From contig NZ_VZDO01000005.1 in the NCBI RefSeq assembly GCF_008802405.1, positions 1-64,000 on the forward strand: 64,000 bases of DNA, given 5' to 3'. Made by a program: the position numbers and the translations under genes. The notes beneath the pieces are model-generated. The model did not search any database. It had not been told where the DNA came from and was given only the letters and a program-made list of their open reading frames with translations. This stretch comes from Plantimonas leprariae (GTDB lineage: Bacteria; Pseudomonadota; Alphaproteobacteria; Rhizobiales; Rhizobiaceae). Below, in pieces: positions 41,728-50,667 of this stretch (positions within the stretch are counted from its first letter, which is position 1; each line of letters begins with the position of its first letter).

Positions 41728-42642
41728 ATGGTCGAGCGCACCCCGATCTTCGACGCCGTCTGCTACGCGCTCCTGACGCTCGGGGCGATCGTGGCGCTCC
41801 TGCCTTTCGCGGTGGTGCTGATCGCCGCGACGCAGGATCTCCACGCAGTCAACCAAGTGCCGATGCCGCTCGTGCCGGGCGGCAGCCTGTTCGGCAACCT
41901 CGCCGAGGCCTGGGAGCGGGCGCATCTCGGGCCGCGCCTCCTGACCAGCTTTGTGTTCGCCTCGGCCGTCGCGGCCGGTAAGGTGGTCTTCGCGGGCATG
42001 GCGGCCTTTGCCATCGTCTATTTCCGCTTTCCCGGCCGGATGCTGATCTTCTGGGCGATCTTCGCGACGCTGATGCTGCCCCTGGAGGTGCGGATCGTGC
42101 CGACCTACGCCGTCGCCGCCAACGCGCTGCAGCCGTTCCAAGCGATCCTCGACGCGACGGGCACGACCTGGGCGATCGAGCGGCTCTCGGGCCTCCGCGT
42201 CGCACTGCACTGGGGCCTGCTCAACTCCTATCTCGGCCTCGTCCTGCCGCTCGTCGCTACCGCCACCGGCACCTTCCTCTACCGGCAATTCTTCCTGACC
42301 GTACCGGACGAGATCGCCGAGGCCGCGCGGATGGACGGCGCGGGGCCGATCCGCTTCTTCTGCGAGATCCTGATGCCGCTGTCGCGCTCCAACATGGTGG
42401 CGCTCGCGACGATCATGTTCGTCGCGGCCTGGAACCAGTATCTCTGGCCGCTTCTCATCTCGACCGATCCGAACTTCGGCACCGCGACGACGCAGTTGAA
42501 GGCGCTCATCCCCGGCGAGTTCGGCCTGCCGGACTGGAACGTCGCGATGGCCGGCACCCTGATCATCATGGCCCCGCCGCTCGTCGTGATGATCCTGATG
42601 CAGCGCTGGTTCGTGCGCGGCCTCGTCGCCACCGAGAAATAG
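41728..42642 (+). CDS. ugpE: Glycerol-3-phosphate ABC transporter permease
   Basis: The ORF encodes 304 residues with six helices. The EAA loop is [21 protein letters not shown]-terminal [17 protein letters not shown] is typical of UgpE. It pairs with UgpA to form the translocation channel. Confidence 0.95.
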   Translation: MVERTPIFDAVCYALLTLGAIVALLPFAVVLIAATQDLHAVNQVPMPLVPGGSLFGNLAEAWERAHLGPRLLTSFVFASAVAAGKVVFAGMAAFAIVYFRFPGRMLIFWAIFATLMLPLEVRIVPTYAVAANALQPFQAILDATGTTWAIERLSGLRVALHWGLLNSYLGLVLPLVATATGTFLYRQFFLTVPDEIAEAARMDGAGPIRFFCEILMPLSRSNMVALATIMFVAAWNQYLWPLLISTDPNFGTATTQLKALIPGEFGLPDWNVAMAGTLIIMAPPLVVMILMQRWFVRGLVATEK

Positions 42643-42652
42643 GAGGCCGGCC

Positions 42653-43750
42653 ATGTCCGCCATCGCCATCCGGCAGGTCCGCAAATCCTACGGCTCCAAC
42701 GCCGTCGTCCACGGCGTCGATCTCGACATCCGGTCGGGCGAGTTCGTCGTGATTCTCGGGCCGTCCGGCTGCGGGAAGTCGACGCTGCTTCGGATGGTCG
42801 CCGGGCTCGAAGCTATCAGCGGCGGCGAGATCGCGATCGACGGCCGCGTCGTGAACAAGCTGGAGCCGCGCGAGCGCGGCTGCGCCATGGTGTTCCAGAA
42901 CTACGCGCTCTACCCGCACATGACGGTCGCGGAGAACATCGGCTACGCCCTGAAGGTCGCCGGCGTCGCCAAGCCGGAGCGCGCCCGTCGCATCGCGGCG
43001 GTGGCGAAGATCGTCGACCTCGAACCCTATCTCGATCGCAAGCCCGCGGCGCTTTCCGGCGGCCAGCGCCAGCGCGTCGCGATGGGCCGGGCGATCATCC
43101 GAGAGCCGAAGGTGTTCCTGTTCGACGAACCCTTGTCGAACCTCGACGCCAAGCTCCGCGTCCAGATGCGCGCCGAGATCCGCCGCCTCCATCGCCGGCT
43201 CGGCGCGACCTCGATCTTCGTGACCCACGATCAGGTCGAGGCGATGACGCTGGCCGACCGGCTCGTCGTGATGAACGGCGGCCGCGTCGAGCAGGTCGGC
43301 ACGCCGGCGGACGTCTACCGCCGGCCGGCGAGCCGCTTCGTCGCCGGCTTCGTCGGCTCGCCCGCCATGAACCTCTTCGAGGGCAACGCCACCCCCGGCG
43401 GAACCTTCGCCGTGTCGACCCAGGAACTGGTGCACCTCGCCGAAGCGGTCGCGCCCGGCACGCCGCTCGTGCTCGGCATCCGCCCGGAGGATGTGCGCCT
43501 CCTGGCGCAGCCGGAGCCGGGCGCGCTGCCGGCGACCGTCGATTTCGTCGAGGAGCTCGGCGCCTCGCGCGTCGTCTACGCCAACCTCGACAGTGGCCCG
43601 CAGGTCGCCGCGCTGGCGGAGGGCATCGGTGGCTTCGAACCGGGCGAGCGGGCATGGCTCCGCCTGGAGCCGTCGCGCACGCATCTCTTCGATCCCGCGA
43701 CCGGCGCGCGAATCGAACCGCGGCTGCCGCTGGCGGTGGCGGCCGAATAA
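42653..43750 (+). CDS. ugpC: Glycerol-3-phosphate ABC transporter ATPase
   Basis: The ORF encodes 365 residues: Walker [10 protein letters not shown], signature [14 protein letters not shown], Walker [14 protein letters not shown], switch histidine in FVTHDQ, and a C-terminal TOBE/MOI regulatory domain. It energises UgpAE. The spacing of ten bases to ugpE and AGGAGG before ATG support one operon. Confidence 0.95.
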   Translation: MSAIAIRQVRKSYGSNAVVHGVDLDIRSGEFVVILGPSGCGKSTLLRMVAGLEAISGGEIAIDGRVVNKLEPRERGCAMVFQNYALYPHMTVAENIGYALKVAGVAKPERARRIAAVAKIVDLEPYLDRKPAALSGGQRQRVAMGRAIIREPKVFLFDEPLSNLDAKLRVQMRAEIRRLHRRLGATSIFVTHDQVEAMTLADRLVVMNGGRVEQVGTPADVYRRPASRFVAGFVGSPAMNLFEGNATPGGTFAVSTQELVHLAEAVAPGTPLVLGIRPEDVRLLAQPEPGALPATVDFVEELGASRVVYANLDSGPQVAALAEGIGGFEPGERAWLRLEPSRTHLFDPATGARIEPRLPLAVAAE

Positions 43751-43778
43751 TTTCACTTCGTCCAGCACGAGCCTAGCC

Positions 43779-44804
43779 ATGACCAACCGCTTCGTTCGAC
43801 GCGCCGTCGACCGCCTCCGAGCGCCATCATCGGACATCCTGATCGAGATCGCGGCAGCGCCGCCGACGATGGCGGAGCACGACCGGCTCGCTTCGGCCGC
43901 CGGTATCTTCGATGCTCTGGAAGCCGGCGGCACCGGCGTGGGCTCGCCGCTCGGCGGATCGATCCGCGTCGCGGCGTGGAACGGCGAACGCGTGAAGTAC
44001 GCCGAAGGCTCGGCCGATCTCGTCCGGCGTTCCGGCGCCGATGTCCTGTTCCTGACCGAGACTGATGTCGGCATGGCGCGCTCCGGCAACCGCCACACGG
44101 CAGCCGAACTCGCGGGCGCGCTCGGCATGACCTATGCTTTCGGTGTCGAGTTCCTGGAACTCGGGCTTGGCGACGAGCGTGAGCAGGCGGAACTGGCGGG
44201 CGCGCGTAACGAACTCGGCTTCCACGGCAACGCGTTGCTGGCGAAAGCGCCGATCCTCGATCCGTTCGTCTTGCGGCTCGACGAGGGCGGGGTCTGGTGG
44301 CGCGAGGTCTCGAAGGGCCAGAAGCGGCTCGGCTGGCGCATGGCGGTCGGGGGCTGGATCGCGCTCGGCGGGACCCGTGTCCTCGTCGCCTCCGTCCATC
44401 TCGAAAGCAAGACCGATCCGGCCGACCGCGCGCGGCAGACCGAACGTCTCGTCGGCTGCCTGATGGAGGCGGCCGGAAGCGCGCCGATCCTGATCGGCGG
44501 CGACTTCAACACCAACACTCTGTCGATGGAGACGGCCGGCGATTGGTTCGAACGGCCCGAAGCGCACGAGCCGATGTTCGAGGTGCTGGGGGCCGCCGGC
44601 TTCGAGTGGCGGGACGCGAACCTCGCCGCGACGACGCAGCGTCCGAGCCGCACCTCGACGCCGCGCACGCCGCACCGCCGGCTCGACTGGCTGTTCCACC
44701 GCGGTCTCGTGGCGTCCGCGCCGGCTGACCTGCCGGCGCTGGATACGGACGGCGAGGCGCTGTCCGACCACGATCTCGTCGCCGCGAGCTTCGAGTTGCG
44801 CTAG
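43779..44804 (+). CDS. Endonuclease/exonuclease/phosphatase-fold hydrolase
   Basis: The ORF encodes 341 residues. The EEP (DNase I-like) motifs are IRVAAWNGERVKYAEGSADL, DVLFLTETDVGMARSGNR, NELGFHGNALLAK, LVASVHLESKTDPADR, ILIGGDFNTNT and the terminal SDHDLVAASF. It is metal dependent, and the substrate may be nucleic acid or a phosphodiester of lipid origin. It lies 28 bases after ugpC, and a role in releasing phosphate or glycerophosphate is inference. Confidence 0.82.
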   Translation: MTNRFVRRAVDRLRAPSSDILIEIAAAPPTMAEHDRLASAAGIFDALEAGGTGVGSPLGGSIRVAAWNGERVKYAEGSADLVRRSGADVLFLTETDVGMARSGNRHTAAELAGALGMTYAFGVEFLELGLGDEREQAELAGARNELGFHGNALLAKAPILDPFVLRLDEGGVWWREVSKGQKRLGWRMAVGGWIALGGTRVLVASVHLESKTDPADRARQTERLVGCLMEAAGSAPILIGGDFNTNTLSMETAGDWFERPEAHEPMFEVLGAAGFEWRDANLAATTQRPSRTSTPRTPHRRLDWLFHRGLVASAPADLPALDTDGEALSDHDLVAASFELR

Positions 44805-44807
44805 CTC

Positions 44808-45842
44808 TCAGCCGGCGAGATCAAGCCGGCGGGTGGCAGCCGGGTCCATCTGCTCCCCCACCGCGTCGAGGAAGATATCAGCGCAGGCCTCCCAAGTGAA
44901 CCGTGCGGCATGCGCGACCGCCGCCTCGCGCGGCACGGCGAGCGCCCGAAGGCACGCGGCACGAAGGTCGTCCGACAGGACGCCGGCGCCGCTCGTGCCG
45001 ACGACGTCGAGCGGTCCCGGCACCGGAAAGGCTGCCACGGGCACGCCGCTGGCGAGCGCTTCGATCAGGACGAGGCCGAACGTGTCGGTGCGCGAGGGGA
45101 AGACGAAGACGTCGCTGCCGGCATAGGCCCGCGCCAGCGCCTCGCCGGCGAGGAGACCGGTGAAATGCGTCTTCGGGTAACGGGCGGCGAGCTCCTTCAG
45201 CATCGGGCCGTCGCCGACGACCAGCTTCGAGCCCGGCAGGTCGAGCGACAGGAAGGCGTCGAGGTTCTTCTCCGGCGCGAGGCGTGAGACGGTGAGGAAG
45301 ATCGGCTGCGGCAGGCCGAGATCGACGGCCTCGCGCGGATGGAACTGCGCGCGGTCGACGCCGCGCGTCCAGAGCCGGAGGTTGCGGAAGCCGCGGGCTT
45401 CGAGATCGCGCCGGATGCTCTCGGTCGGGACGAGGCAGGCCGTCGCCGGCGCGTGGAAGCGGCGCAAGAGCGCGTAGGAGAAGCTGTCCGGCACGGGCGC
45501 GCGCTTGGCGAGATATTCCGGAAAGCGCGTGTGGAACGAGGTGGTGAAGCTCGTCCCCCGCGCCATCGCAGCGCGCCGCGCCGCCATGCCGATCGGCCCT
45601 TCCGTCGCGATGTGGACGGCGTCGGGACGGAACTCGTCGAGGACGCGGCCGAGCCGGAAAGAGGTCGCGAGCGCGAGGCGAATCTCCGGATAGGTCGGGC
45701 AGGGCAGGGTGCGGAAATCCTTCGGCGCGACGACGCGCACTTCCACTCCGCGATTTTCCAACTCGCTGCAGAGGCTGGCGAGCGTCCGCACGACGCCGTT
45801 GACCTGCGGCTCCCATGCGTCGGTGGCGAGGAGGAGACGCAT
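44808..45842 (-). CDS. Agt-like glycosyltransferase family 4
   Basis: The ORF encodes 344 residues of a GT-B glycosyltransferase: TDAWEPQVNGVVRTLASLCS, FHTRFPEYLAKRAPVP, FLTVSRLAPEKNLDAFLSLD and the donor-binding FVFPSRTDTFGLVLIEALAS. This type puts a sugar on diacylglycerol and, with PlcP, replaces phospholipids by glycolipids under phosphate starvation in Alphaproteobacteria. The start follows the metallophosphatase stop by two bases (TGACGATG), so they form an operon. A role in other glycoconjugates remains possible. Confidence 0.85.
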   Translation of the reverse strand: MRLLLATDAWEPQVNGVVRTLASLCSELENRGVEVRVVAPKDFRTLPCPTYPEIRLALATSFRLGRVLDEFRPDAVHIATEGPIGMAARRAAMARGTSFTTSFHTRFPEYLAKRAPVPDSFSYALLRRFHAPATACLVPTESIRRDLEARGFRNLRLWTRGVDRAQFHPREAVDLGLPQPIFLTVSRLAPEKNLDAFLSLDLPGSKLVVGDGPMLKELAARYPKTHFTGLLAGEALARAYAGSDVFVFPSRTDTFGLVLIEALASGVPVAAFPVPGPLDVVGTSGAGVLSDDLRAACLRALAVPREAAVAHAARFTWEACADIFLDAVGEQMDPAATRRLDLAG

Positions 45843-45844
45843 CG

Positions 45845-46672
45845 TCACGCCGCTTCCAGGTCGGCGTCGGCGAGGCTCGGCGCGGTCGTGACGGGGCGCC
45901 GGCGGCCGATCGCCGGGACCGCGACGGTTTCCGCCCATCGGATCAGTTCCAGCGAGCCGTCGTCGCGCTCGCCGATCGCGGTGCAGCTTTCCACCCAGTC
46001 GCCGGTATTGGCGTATTCGACCTCGCCGCGCCGGCCGATCTCGGCGTGGTGGATATGGCCGCAGACAACCCCGTCGCAGCCCTGGCGCTTGGCTTCGGCG
46101 GCGAGCGCCGCCTCGAAGGCGCCGATGAAGGCGACGGCGTTCTTCACCTTCAGCTTCGCCCAGGACGAGAAGGACCAGTAGGGGAAGCCGAAGGCGCGGC
46201 GGACGCGGTTGAAGACGAGGTTGACCGCGATCGCCGCGTCGTAGGCCCAGTCGCCGAGATAGGCGATCAGCCGGGCGTTGCGCACCACGACGTCGAACTC
46301 GTCGCCATGCATGACGAGGAGCCGCCGGCCGTCGGCGGTAGTGTGGACGGCGGACTGCCGCACCTCGACCCCGCCGAAGTGCTCGCCCGGAAAGTCGCGC
46401 AGGAATTCGTCGTGGTTGCCGGGCACGTAGACGATGCGCGCGCCCTTGCGGGCCTTGCGCAGGAGCTTCTGCACCACGTCGTTGTGCGACTGCGGCCAGT
46501 GCCACGAACGCTTCAGCCGCCAGCCGTCGACGATGTCGCCGACGAGATAGATCGTCTCCGCCTCGTGGAGGCGCAGGAAGTCGATGAGGAGGTCGGCGCG
46601 CGCCGCCTTCGAGCCGAGATGGACGTCCGAGATGAAGAGCGTCCGGAACCGCCGCGTCGCCGTCGCATCCAT
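45845..46672 (-). CDS. PlcP-like metallophosphatase (LpxH-related)
   Basis: The ORF encodes 275 residues with calcineurin-like motifs: LFISDVHLGSKAARADLLID, YLVGDIVDGWRL, VYVPGNHDEFLRDF, VMHGDEFD and VVCGHIHHAEI. It is commonly labelled UDP-2,3-diacylglucosamine diphosphatase. The longer alphaproteobacterial form beside a glycosyltransferase corresponds to PlcP, a phospholipase C of phosphate-starved cells. The upstream region carries a ten-base-pair hairpin and a Pho-like dyad. Confidence 0.82.
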   Translation of the reverse strand: MDATATRRFRTLFISDVHLGSKAARADLLIDFLRLHEAETIYLVGDIVDGWRLKRSWHWPQSHNDVVQKLLRKARKGARIVYVPGNHDEFLRDFPGEHFGGVEVRQSAVHTTADGRRLLVMHGDEFDVVVRNARLIAYLGDWAYDAAIAVNLVFNRVRRAFGFPYWSFSSWAKLKVKNAVAFIGAFEAALAAEAKRQGCDGVVCGHIHHAEIGRRGEVEYANTGDWVESCTAIGERDDGSLELIRWAETVAVPAIGRRRPVTTAPSLADADLEAA

Positions 46673-46694
46673 GGCCAAAGCTTCCGTGAGTGCC

Positions 46695-46740
46695 GCGTCG
46701 GGCAGAGCTTTGCCCGACGCCGGTCACAGCGGTGTGACGG
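46695..46740 (-). promoter_or_regulatory. Hairpin and Pho-like dyad upstream of plcP
   Basis: GCGTCGGGCA (46695-46704) and TGCCCGACGC (46711-46720) form a perfect ten-base-pair stem with a six-base loop. Next to it, GTCACA-GCGG-TGTGAC (46723-46738) is a dyad. On the minus strand it also reads CCGTCAC-ACCG-CTGTGAC, similar to two Pho half-sites. No T run follows, so this is not a terminator. Confidence 0.45.
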
Positions 46741-46767
46741 GCCTGTGGAAAACCTCGCCCGTCCCGC

Positions 46768-48123
46768 TCAGCGCGCGTCGAGGAGTTCCGCCACTTCGAG
46801 CAGCACGAACTCGTCGTCGTCGGCCCGGTTCGGCGCGCGGCCGGCGGAAAACGGGAAGTTGTTGTCGTTGCCGACGACGATGTGCGTCGCGTCGACCCGG
46901 TCGACGTTCTCGATCGTGACGAACGGCATGTCGTAGAGGCCGTCGTGGCCGCCCTGCTTCGCGACGCCCTTCGGGTCCTTGATCGCCAGGAGATCGATGA
47001 AGCCGAGCTTGTCGACCGCCTTGCCGACGTTCGCGTCGTCGAAGGCGATCTTGGTGACGCGCTTCAGCTTGGCGGGCTTGTCGAAGCAGTCCGGCTTCGG
47101 CTCGGCGGAACAGGCGGCGGAGGCGCGGCCGACGCCGTTGTCGCGCTCGATCACCAGCGCGGTCCGGTCGTCCAGCATGTTGAAGTCGCCGATCGATTCG
47201 CCGCCCGGCGCGAACGGGTAGAGCCAGGAACGGCCGGTCCAGTCGTCCTTCGCGACGTCGAACTCGACGATGCGGAGCGCCGTCCAGCCGTCCGCGGTCT
47301 TCTCCGGCGCGCCGTCCTTGAACAGCGGGCCTTCGAGTAGCGCGTAGAGCTTCGCGCCGTCCGGCGACTGTGCCAGCCCCTCGAAGCCGCCGGAGCGCTT
47401 CAGGTCGAAGGCCGGCAGCGGCTTCGTCGGGTCGGCCGGAAGCTGGAGCGTCGGATTGTCGGGCGAAAGCACTTTCACCTCGCCGACGCGCGTGTCGTGG
47501 ACTTCCTTCAGATGCCCGTCGCGGTCGAACTTCATGAGCCAGGGGCCGAACTCGTCGCCGATCCAGAAGCCGTCCGCCACCGGCTGGATGGATTCGACGT
47601 CGAAGTCCGCGCCGGTGAGGTAGCGCTTGTCCGAGCCTTCCATCACGATGGGGAAGGGTGCGACCTTGTCGGGATCGCTGAGGAAGACGGTCTCCCGGCG
47701 ATCCACCTTGCCCGCCTGCCAGTCGAAGGCGAGATGGTGCAGCATCAGCATCCCGTCGCTCGACGTCGCCTTCGAGCCGAAGCCGTTGTCGCTGAGGCTC
47801 CAGAACGTGCCGTCCGGCATGCGGCGGATGCCGGAGAAGCCCTGCACGGCCTGCCCGTCCAGCGGCAGGCCGAAGCCGGTCGGCCGTTTGCCGTCCATGC
47901 CCGGCACCTTCCCGAGTTCGCTTGTGCGCTTACGGTCCGGCGTCGTGAACTTGCCGGCCTGGCGTAGGAATTCCGGCGCGTCGGCCGGCGCGGCGACCAG
48001 CGTATCGGCGGGGAGCACGGCCTGTCCCGCCAGCACCGCGTCGAAGCGCGTGCCTTCGTTGTCGGCGGCGAAGGCGGCGGATGCGCCGACGAGGAGGATG
48101 GCGAGGCTTCGCACGAGAATCAT
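46768..48123 (-). CDS. Secreted esterase-like phytase family protein
   Basis: The ORF encodes 451 residues with signal peptide MILVRSLAILLVGASAAFAA. The beta-propeller family PF13449 is indicated by FSGIRRMPDGTFWSLSDNGF, VADGFWIGDEFGPWLMKFDR, GFEGLAQSPDGAKLYALLEG and NDNNFPFSAGR. It probably hydrolyses organic phosphates in the periplasm. Three eleven-base Pho-type repeats lie at 48177-48205, upstream of its start. Confidence 0.85.
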   Translation of the reverse strand: MILVRSLAILLVGASAAFAADNEGTRFDAVLAGQAVLPADTLVAAPADAPEFLRQAGKFTTPDRKRTSELGKVPGMDGKRPTGFGLPLDGQAVQGFSGIRRMPDGTFWSLSDNGFGSKATSSDGMLMLHHLAFDWQAGKVDRRETVFLSDPDKVAPFPIVMEGSDKRYLTGADFDVESIQPVADGFWIGDEFGPWLMKFDRDGHLKEVHDTRVGEVKVLSPDNPTLQLPADPTKPLPAFDLKRSGGFEGLAQSPDGAKLYALLEGPLFKDGAPEKTADGWTALRIVEFDVAKDDWTGRSWLYPFAPGGESIGDFNMLDDRTALVIERDNGVGRASAACSAEPKPDCFDKPAKLKRVTKIAFDDANVGKAVDKLGFIDLLAIKDPKGVAKQGGHDGLYDMPFVTIENVDRVDATHIVVGNDNNFPFSAGRAPNRADDDEFVLLEVAELLDAR

Positions 48124-48176
48124 GGGGGCGGTCTCCGATTGCGGCGCGGAAGACATCCTGCTTGGGTCACGGGCGA

Positions 48177-48205
48177 TTGACGCTCCGATGACCGTTCGAT
48201 GACGC
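48177..48205 (-). promoter_or_regulatory. Pho-box-like triple direct repeat
   Basis: Read on the minus strand: GCGTCAT-CGAA-CGGTCAT-CGGA-GCGTCAA. These are three seven-base units in eleven-base phase, the geometry of PhoB sites (consensus CTGTCAT with four-base spacers). It lies 54-82 bases before the phytase-like ATG. Confidence 0.6.
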
Positions 48206-49450
48206 TCAGCCCCGCAAAGCGTCTGCCGGCGACTGGCGGTAGGCGAGGAGCGCCGGGACGAGCGTCGCGACGCCGCTGACCGCGAGAAGCGCGAGGAGCG
48301 ACCAGATATCCTCGCGGTGGAACTCGACCGGTAGCGCGACGCCGCTGGCCGTGCCCCCGATCCGCGCGAGGAACCCGGCTGCGGCACGGCCGAGACCGAA
48401 GCCGGCGAGGATGCCCGTGCCGACCACCGCGAAGACCTCGACCCAGACCACGGCGAACACGATGCCGCGCGGCGCGCCGAACGCCCGGAGCGCCCCGATC
48501 TGCCGCCGGCGCCCGAGGACGTGCGCGACGACGGTAAGGAGGATCGCCGCCGCGACGAGCCCCTGCGCCCCGGCCGCGACGGCGGCGAGGATGCTCCGCG
48601 CGTCGCCGAGCGTGCCGTAGAGACGGGTCAGCACCTCGGCCGGGAACACCGCGAGGCTGCGGTCGCCCCGGTATTGCTGGCGGAGTTTGTAGGCGTCGGC
48701 GATCGTCTTCGGCTTGACGAGGATCGCCGGCACGCCCGGTGCGGCGGGGTCGGCGAGAAGCGCGGCGTCGAGCGGCGCGTCGGGCACCGGGTCGTCGGCG
48801 TGCGCGGGGGTCGGATGCGCCGAGGCGAGGAGGGGCGGCGTCTCGTTCGCCTCATGCTCGTGCGCCTTCCAGACGGCCTGGATCGGCACGAGGACGGCGC
48901 GGTCCCACGGCGTTCCGGTCGGGGCCATGCGTCCGACGATCCGGTAGGCGATGCGGGCATGCGGATGGCCGCCCTCCGCCGCCCGTCCGTGCAGCGGGGT
49001 GAAGGTCGAGCCGAGCGGCCGGTCCACCGCCGCGCCGGCCACCGCCTCGTCCATCCGCTCGAACGCTCGCCCCTCCGCGATCCGGCCGAGTCCGGCGACG
49101 ACGTCCGCCGTGGTGCCGACGATCGGATCGTCGCCGACGAAATCGCCGAAGCCGACCGGCGCGGCGAAGGCGACGCGCGGATCGGCACGCAACTCGGCGA
49201 GGACGTGGCCGGGAAGCAGCGGCAGCGGCGCGGGCTGCAGAAAGACGGCGGAGAGAACGAGCTGCGTTTCCGAGCCCGGCGCGCCGACGACGAGATCGAA
49301 GGCCGCCGCCGCCCGCGCGCTGCCGAGCCGCAACGCCCGTTCGCTGAGCGTCACGGTGACGCCGAGCGCGCTCGCCAGCGCGACGATGAGCGCGATCGCG
49401 AGGACGCCCGCGGCGTGACGCCGAAGATCGGCGAGAACGAGGCCGAGCAC
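48206..49450 (-). CDS. ABC transporter permease (FtsX/MacB type)
   Basis: The ORF encodes 414 residues. One N-terminal helix (VLAIALIVALASALGVTVTL), a large periplasmic domain, then three C-terminal helices including AILLTVVAHVLGRRRQIGAL and RAFGAPRG, the FtsX-domain signature. A His-rich loop (KAHEHEANETPP, HPTPAHADDP) could bind metal. It forms an operon with its ATPase and a DUF3299-like protein (three-base gaps). Such transporters move lipoproteins or act mechanically, and the substrate here is unknown. Confidence 0.85.
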   Translation of the reverse strand: MLGLVLADLRRHAAGVLAIALIVALASALGVTVTLSERALRLGSARAAAAFDLVVGAPGSETQLVLSAVFLQPAPLPLLPGHVLAELRADPRVAFAAPVGFGDFVGDDPIVGTTADVVAGLGRIAEGRAFERMDEAVAGAAVDRPLGSTFTPLHGRAAEGGHPHARIAYRIVGRMAPTGTPWDRAVLVPIQAVWKAHEHEANETPPLLASAHPTPAHADDPVPDAPLDAALLADPAAPGVPAILVKPKTIADAYKLRQQYRGDRSLAVFPAEVLTRLYGTLGDARSILAAVAAGAQGLVAAAILLTVVAHVLGRRRQIGALRAFGAPRGIVFAVVWVEVFAVVGTGILAGFGLGRAAAGFLARIGGTASGVALPVEFHREDIWSLLALLAVSGVATLVPALLAYRQSPADALRG

Positions 49451-49453
49451 CGG

Positions 49454-50128
49454 CTAAGGCCCCGACGCCCGGATGCGGCCGTTCTCCAGCCGCAGCTCGC
49501 GACCGAGGCGCGAAACGAGGCGCGGATCGTGGCTCGCGACGATCAGCGTCGTGCCGGTCTCGGCGGCGAGTTCCAGAAGGAGGTCCGCCACCTGACCGCC
49601 GGCGGCCTCGTCGAGGCTGGCGGTCGGCTCGTCGGCGACGAGAAGACCGGGGCGGCCGACGAGCGCCCCGGCGACGGCGACGCGCTGCATCTGCCCGCGC
49701 GACAGCGTTTCCGCGGATTGGGCATGCCGCGCGATGCCGACGCGGTCGAGGAGGCGCACCGCATGCAATCGCATCCCGGCGTCGGGCCGCTTCAGCCGCA
49801 GGCGCATGGGAAGAAGCACGTTGTCGAGCGCGGAAAGGCCGGGAAACAGGTGGAAATCCTGCATGACGAGGCCGACATGCAGTCCGCGCCAGCGGTCGCG
49901 CCGGCGCTCGGGCAGCGCGGCGATGTCGGTGTCGCCCCAGCGGATGCTGCCGCGCGTCGCCCGGTCGAGCCCGGTCAGCATGTTGACGAGCGTCGTCTTG
50001 CCGGAGCCCGAGGCGCCGGTGACGGCGACCCGCTCGCCGGCCGCGAGCGCCAGGTCGGGTACGGCGAGGGCGGGCGTGTCGAGGCCCGCGAAGCGGACCT
50101 CCAGATCGCGGACGGCGAGGGCCAGCAT
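49454..50128 (-). CDS. ABC transporter ATPase (LolD/MacB type)
   Basis: The ORF encodes 224 residues: Walker A TGASGSGKTT, signature LSRGQMQRVAVAGA, Walker B LLVADEPTASLD, switch VASHDPRL. It partners the permease encoded three bases downstream. Confidence 0.92.
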   Translation of the reverse strand: MLALAVRDLEVRFAGLDTPALAVPDLALAAGERVAVTGASGSGKTTLVNMLTGLDRATRGSIRWGDTDIAALPERRRDRWRGLHVGLVMQDFHLFPGLSALDNVLLPMRLRLKRPDAGMRLHAVRLLDRVGIARHAQSAETLSRGQMQRVAVAGALVGRPGLLVADEPTASLDEAAGGQVADLLLELAAETGTTLIVASHDPRLVSRLGRELRLENGRIRASGP

Positions 50129-50131
50129 GGA

Positions 50132-50596
50132 TCAGGCGGTCGCGAACTCGGCATCGACGATGCGGACGAGGCTGACGAAGCCGGTTTCCGGATCGCGCCA
50201 CGAGCCGACTTCGAGCCGCCCCGTCGCCTCGATCGGCCGGTTCGCCTGTACGAAGGTCTGGGCTTCCTTCAGGTAGACCACGACGATGTTGTCCGGCCAG
50301 TCCGCGTCGGTGGAGCAGAAGGGACAGAGCGCCATCGGGATCTCGGTGAGGACGAAGAACTTCGCCTCCGCCTTCAGCGGCGGGGCCATGAAGCCCTTCA
50401 TCCCGACCTCCCGGCCGGCGAGCGACTTGGTCTTGTCGGAGAATTCGAGACCGAGCACGGTGGTCCGGCCGTAGAGCTCGTCGAAGGACAGCGTCGCGTC
50501 CGCGGCGGCGCGGGCAATGCGGGAGAGCGGCGCGAGGGCCATGACGCCCGCGATCCCCGCGAGCATCCGGCGGCGGGTGTGACGGTGGTTTCGCAT
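50132..50596 (-). CDS. Tat-exported DUF3299-like protein
   Basis: The ORF encodes 154 residues. TRRRMLAGIAGVMALAPLSR is a twin-arginine signal. The mature part has REVGMKGFMAPPLKAEAKFF and VLTEIPMALCPFCSTDADWP, the GKxVxxxGFxxP---FxLxxxPxxCxxC pattern of DUF3299. The CxxC could hold a metal or be redox active. It is the first gene of the ABC operon, so it is probably the periplasmic partner. Confidence 0.72.
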   Translation of the reverse strand: MRNHRHTRRRMLAGIAGVMALAPLSRIARAAADATLSFDELYGRTTVLGLEFSDKTKSLAGREVGMKGFMAPPLKAEAKFFVLTEIPMALCPFCSTDADWPDNIVVVYLKEAQTFVQANRPIEATGRLEVGSWRDPETGFVSLVRIVDAEFATA

Positions 50597-50667
50597 CCTC
50601 GCATCCTCGAACGGCTTCGGCTTTGGGTCGCGAAACCCGGAGCCGGCATCAGGTTGTCCGCGAAGCG

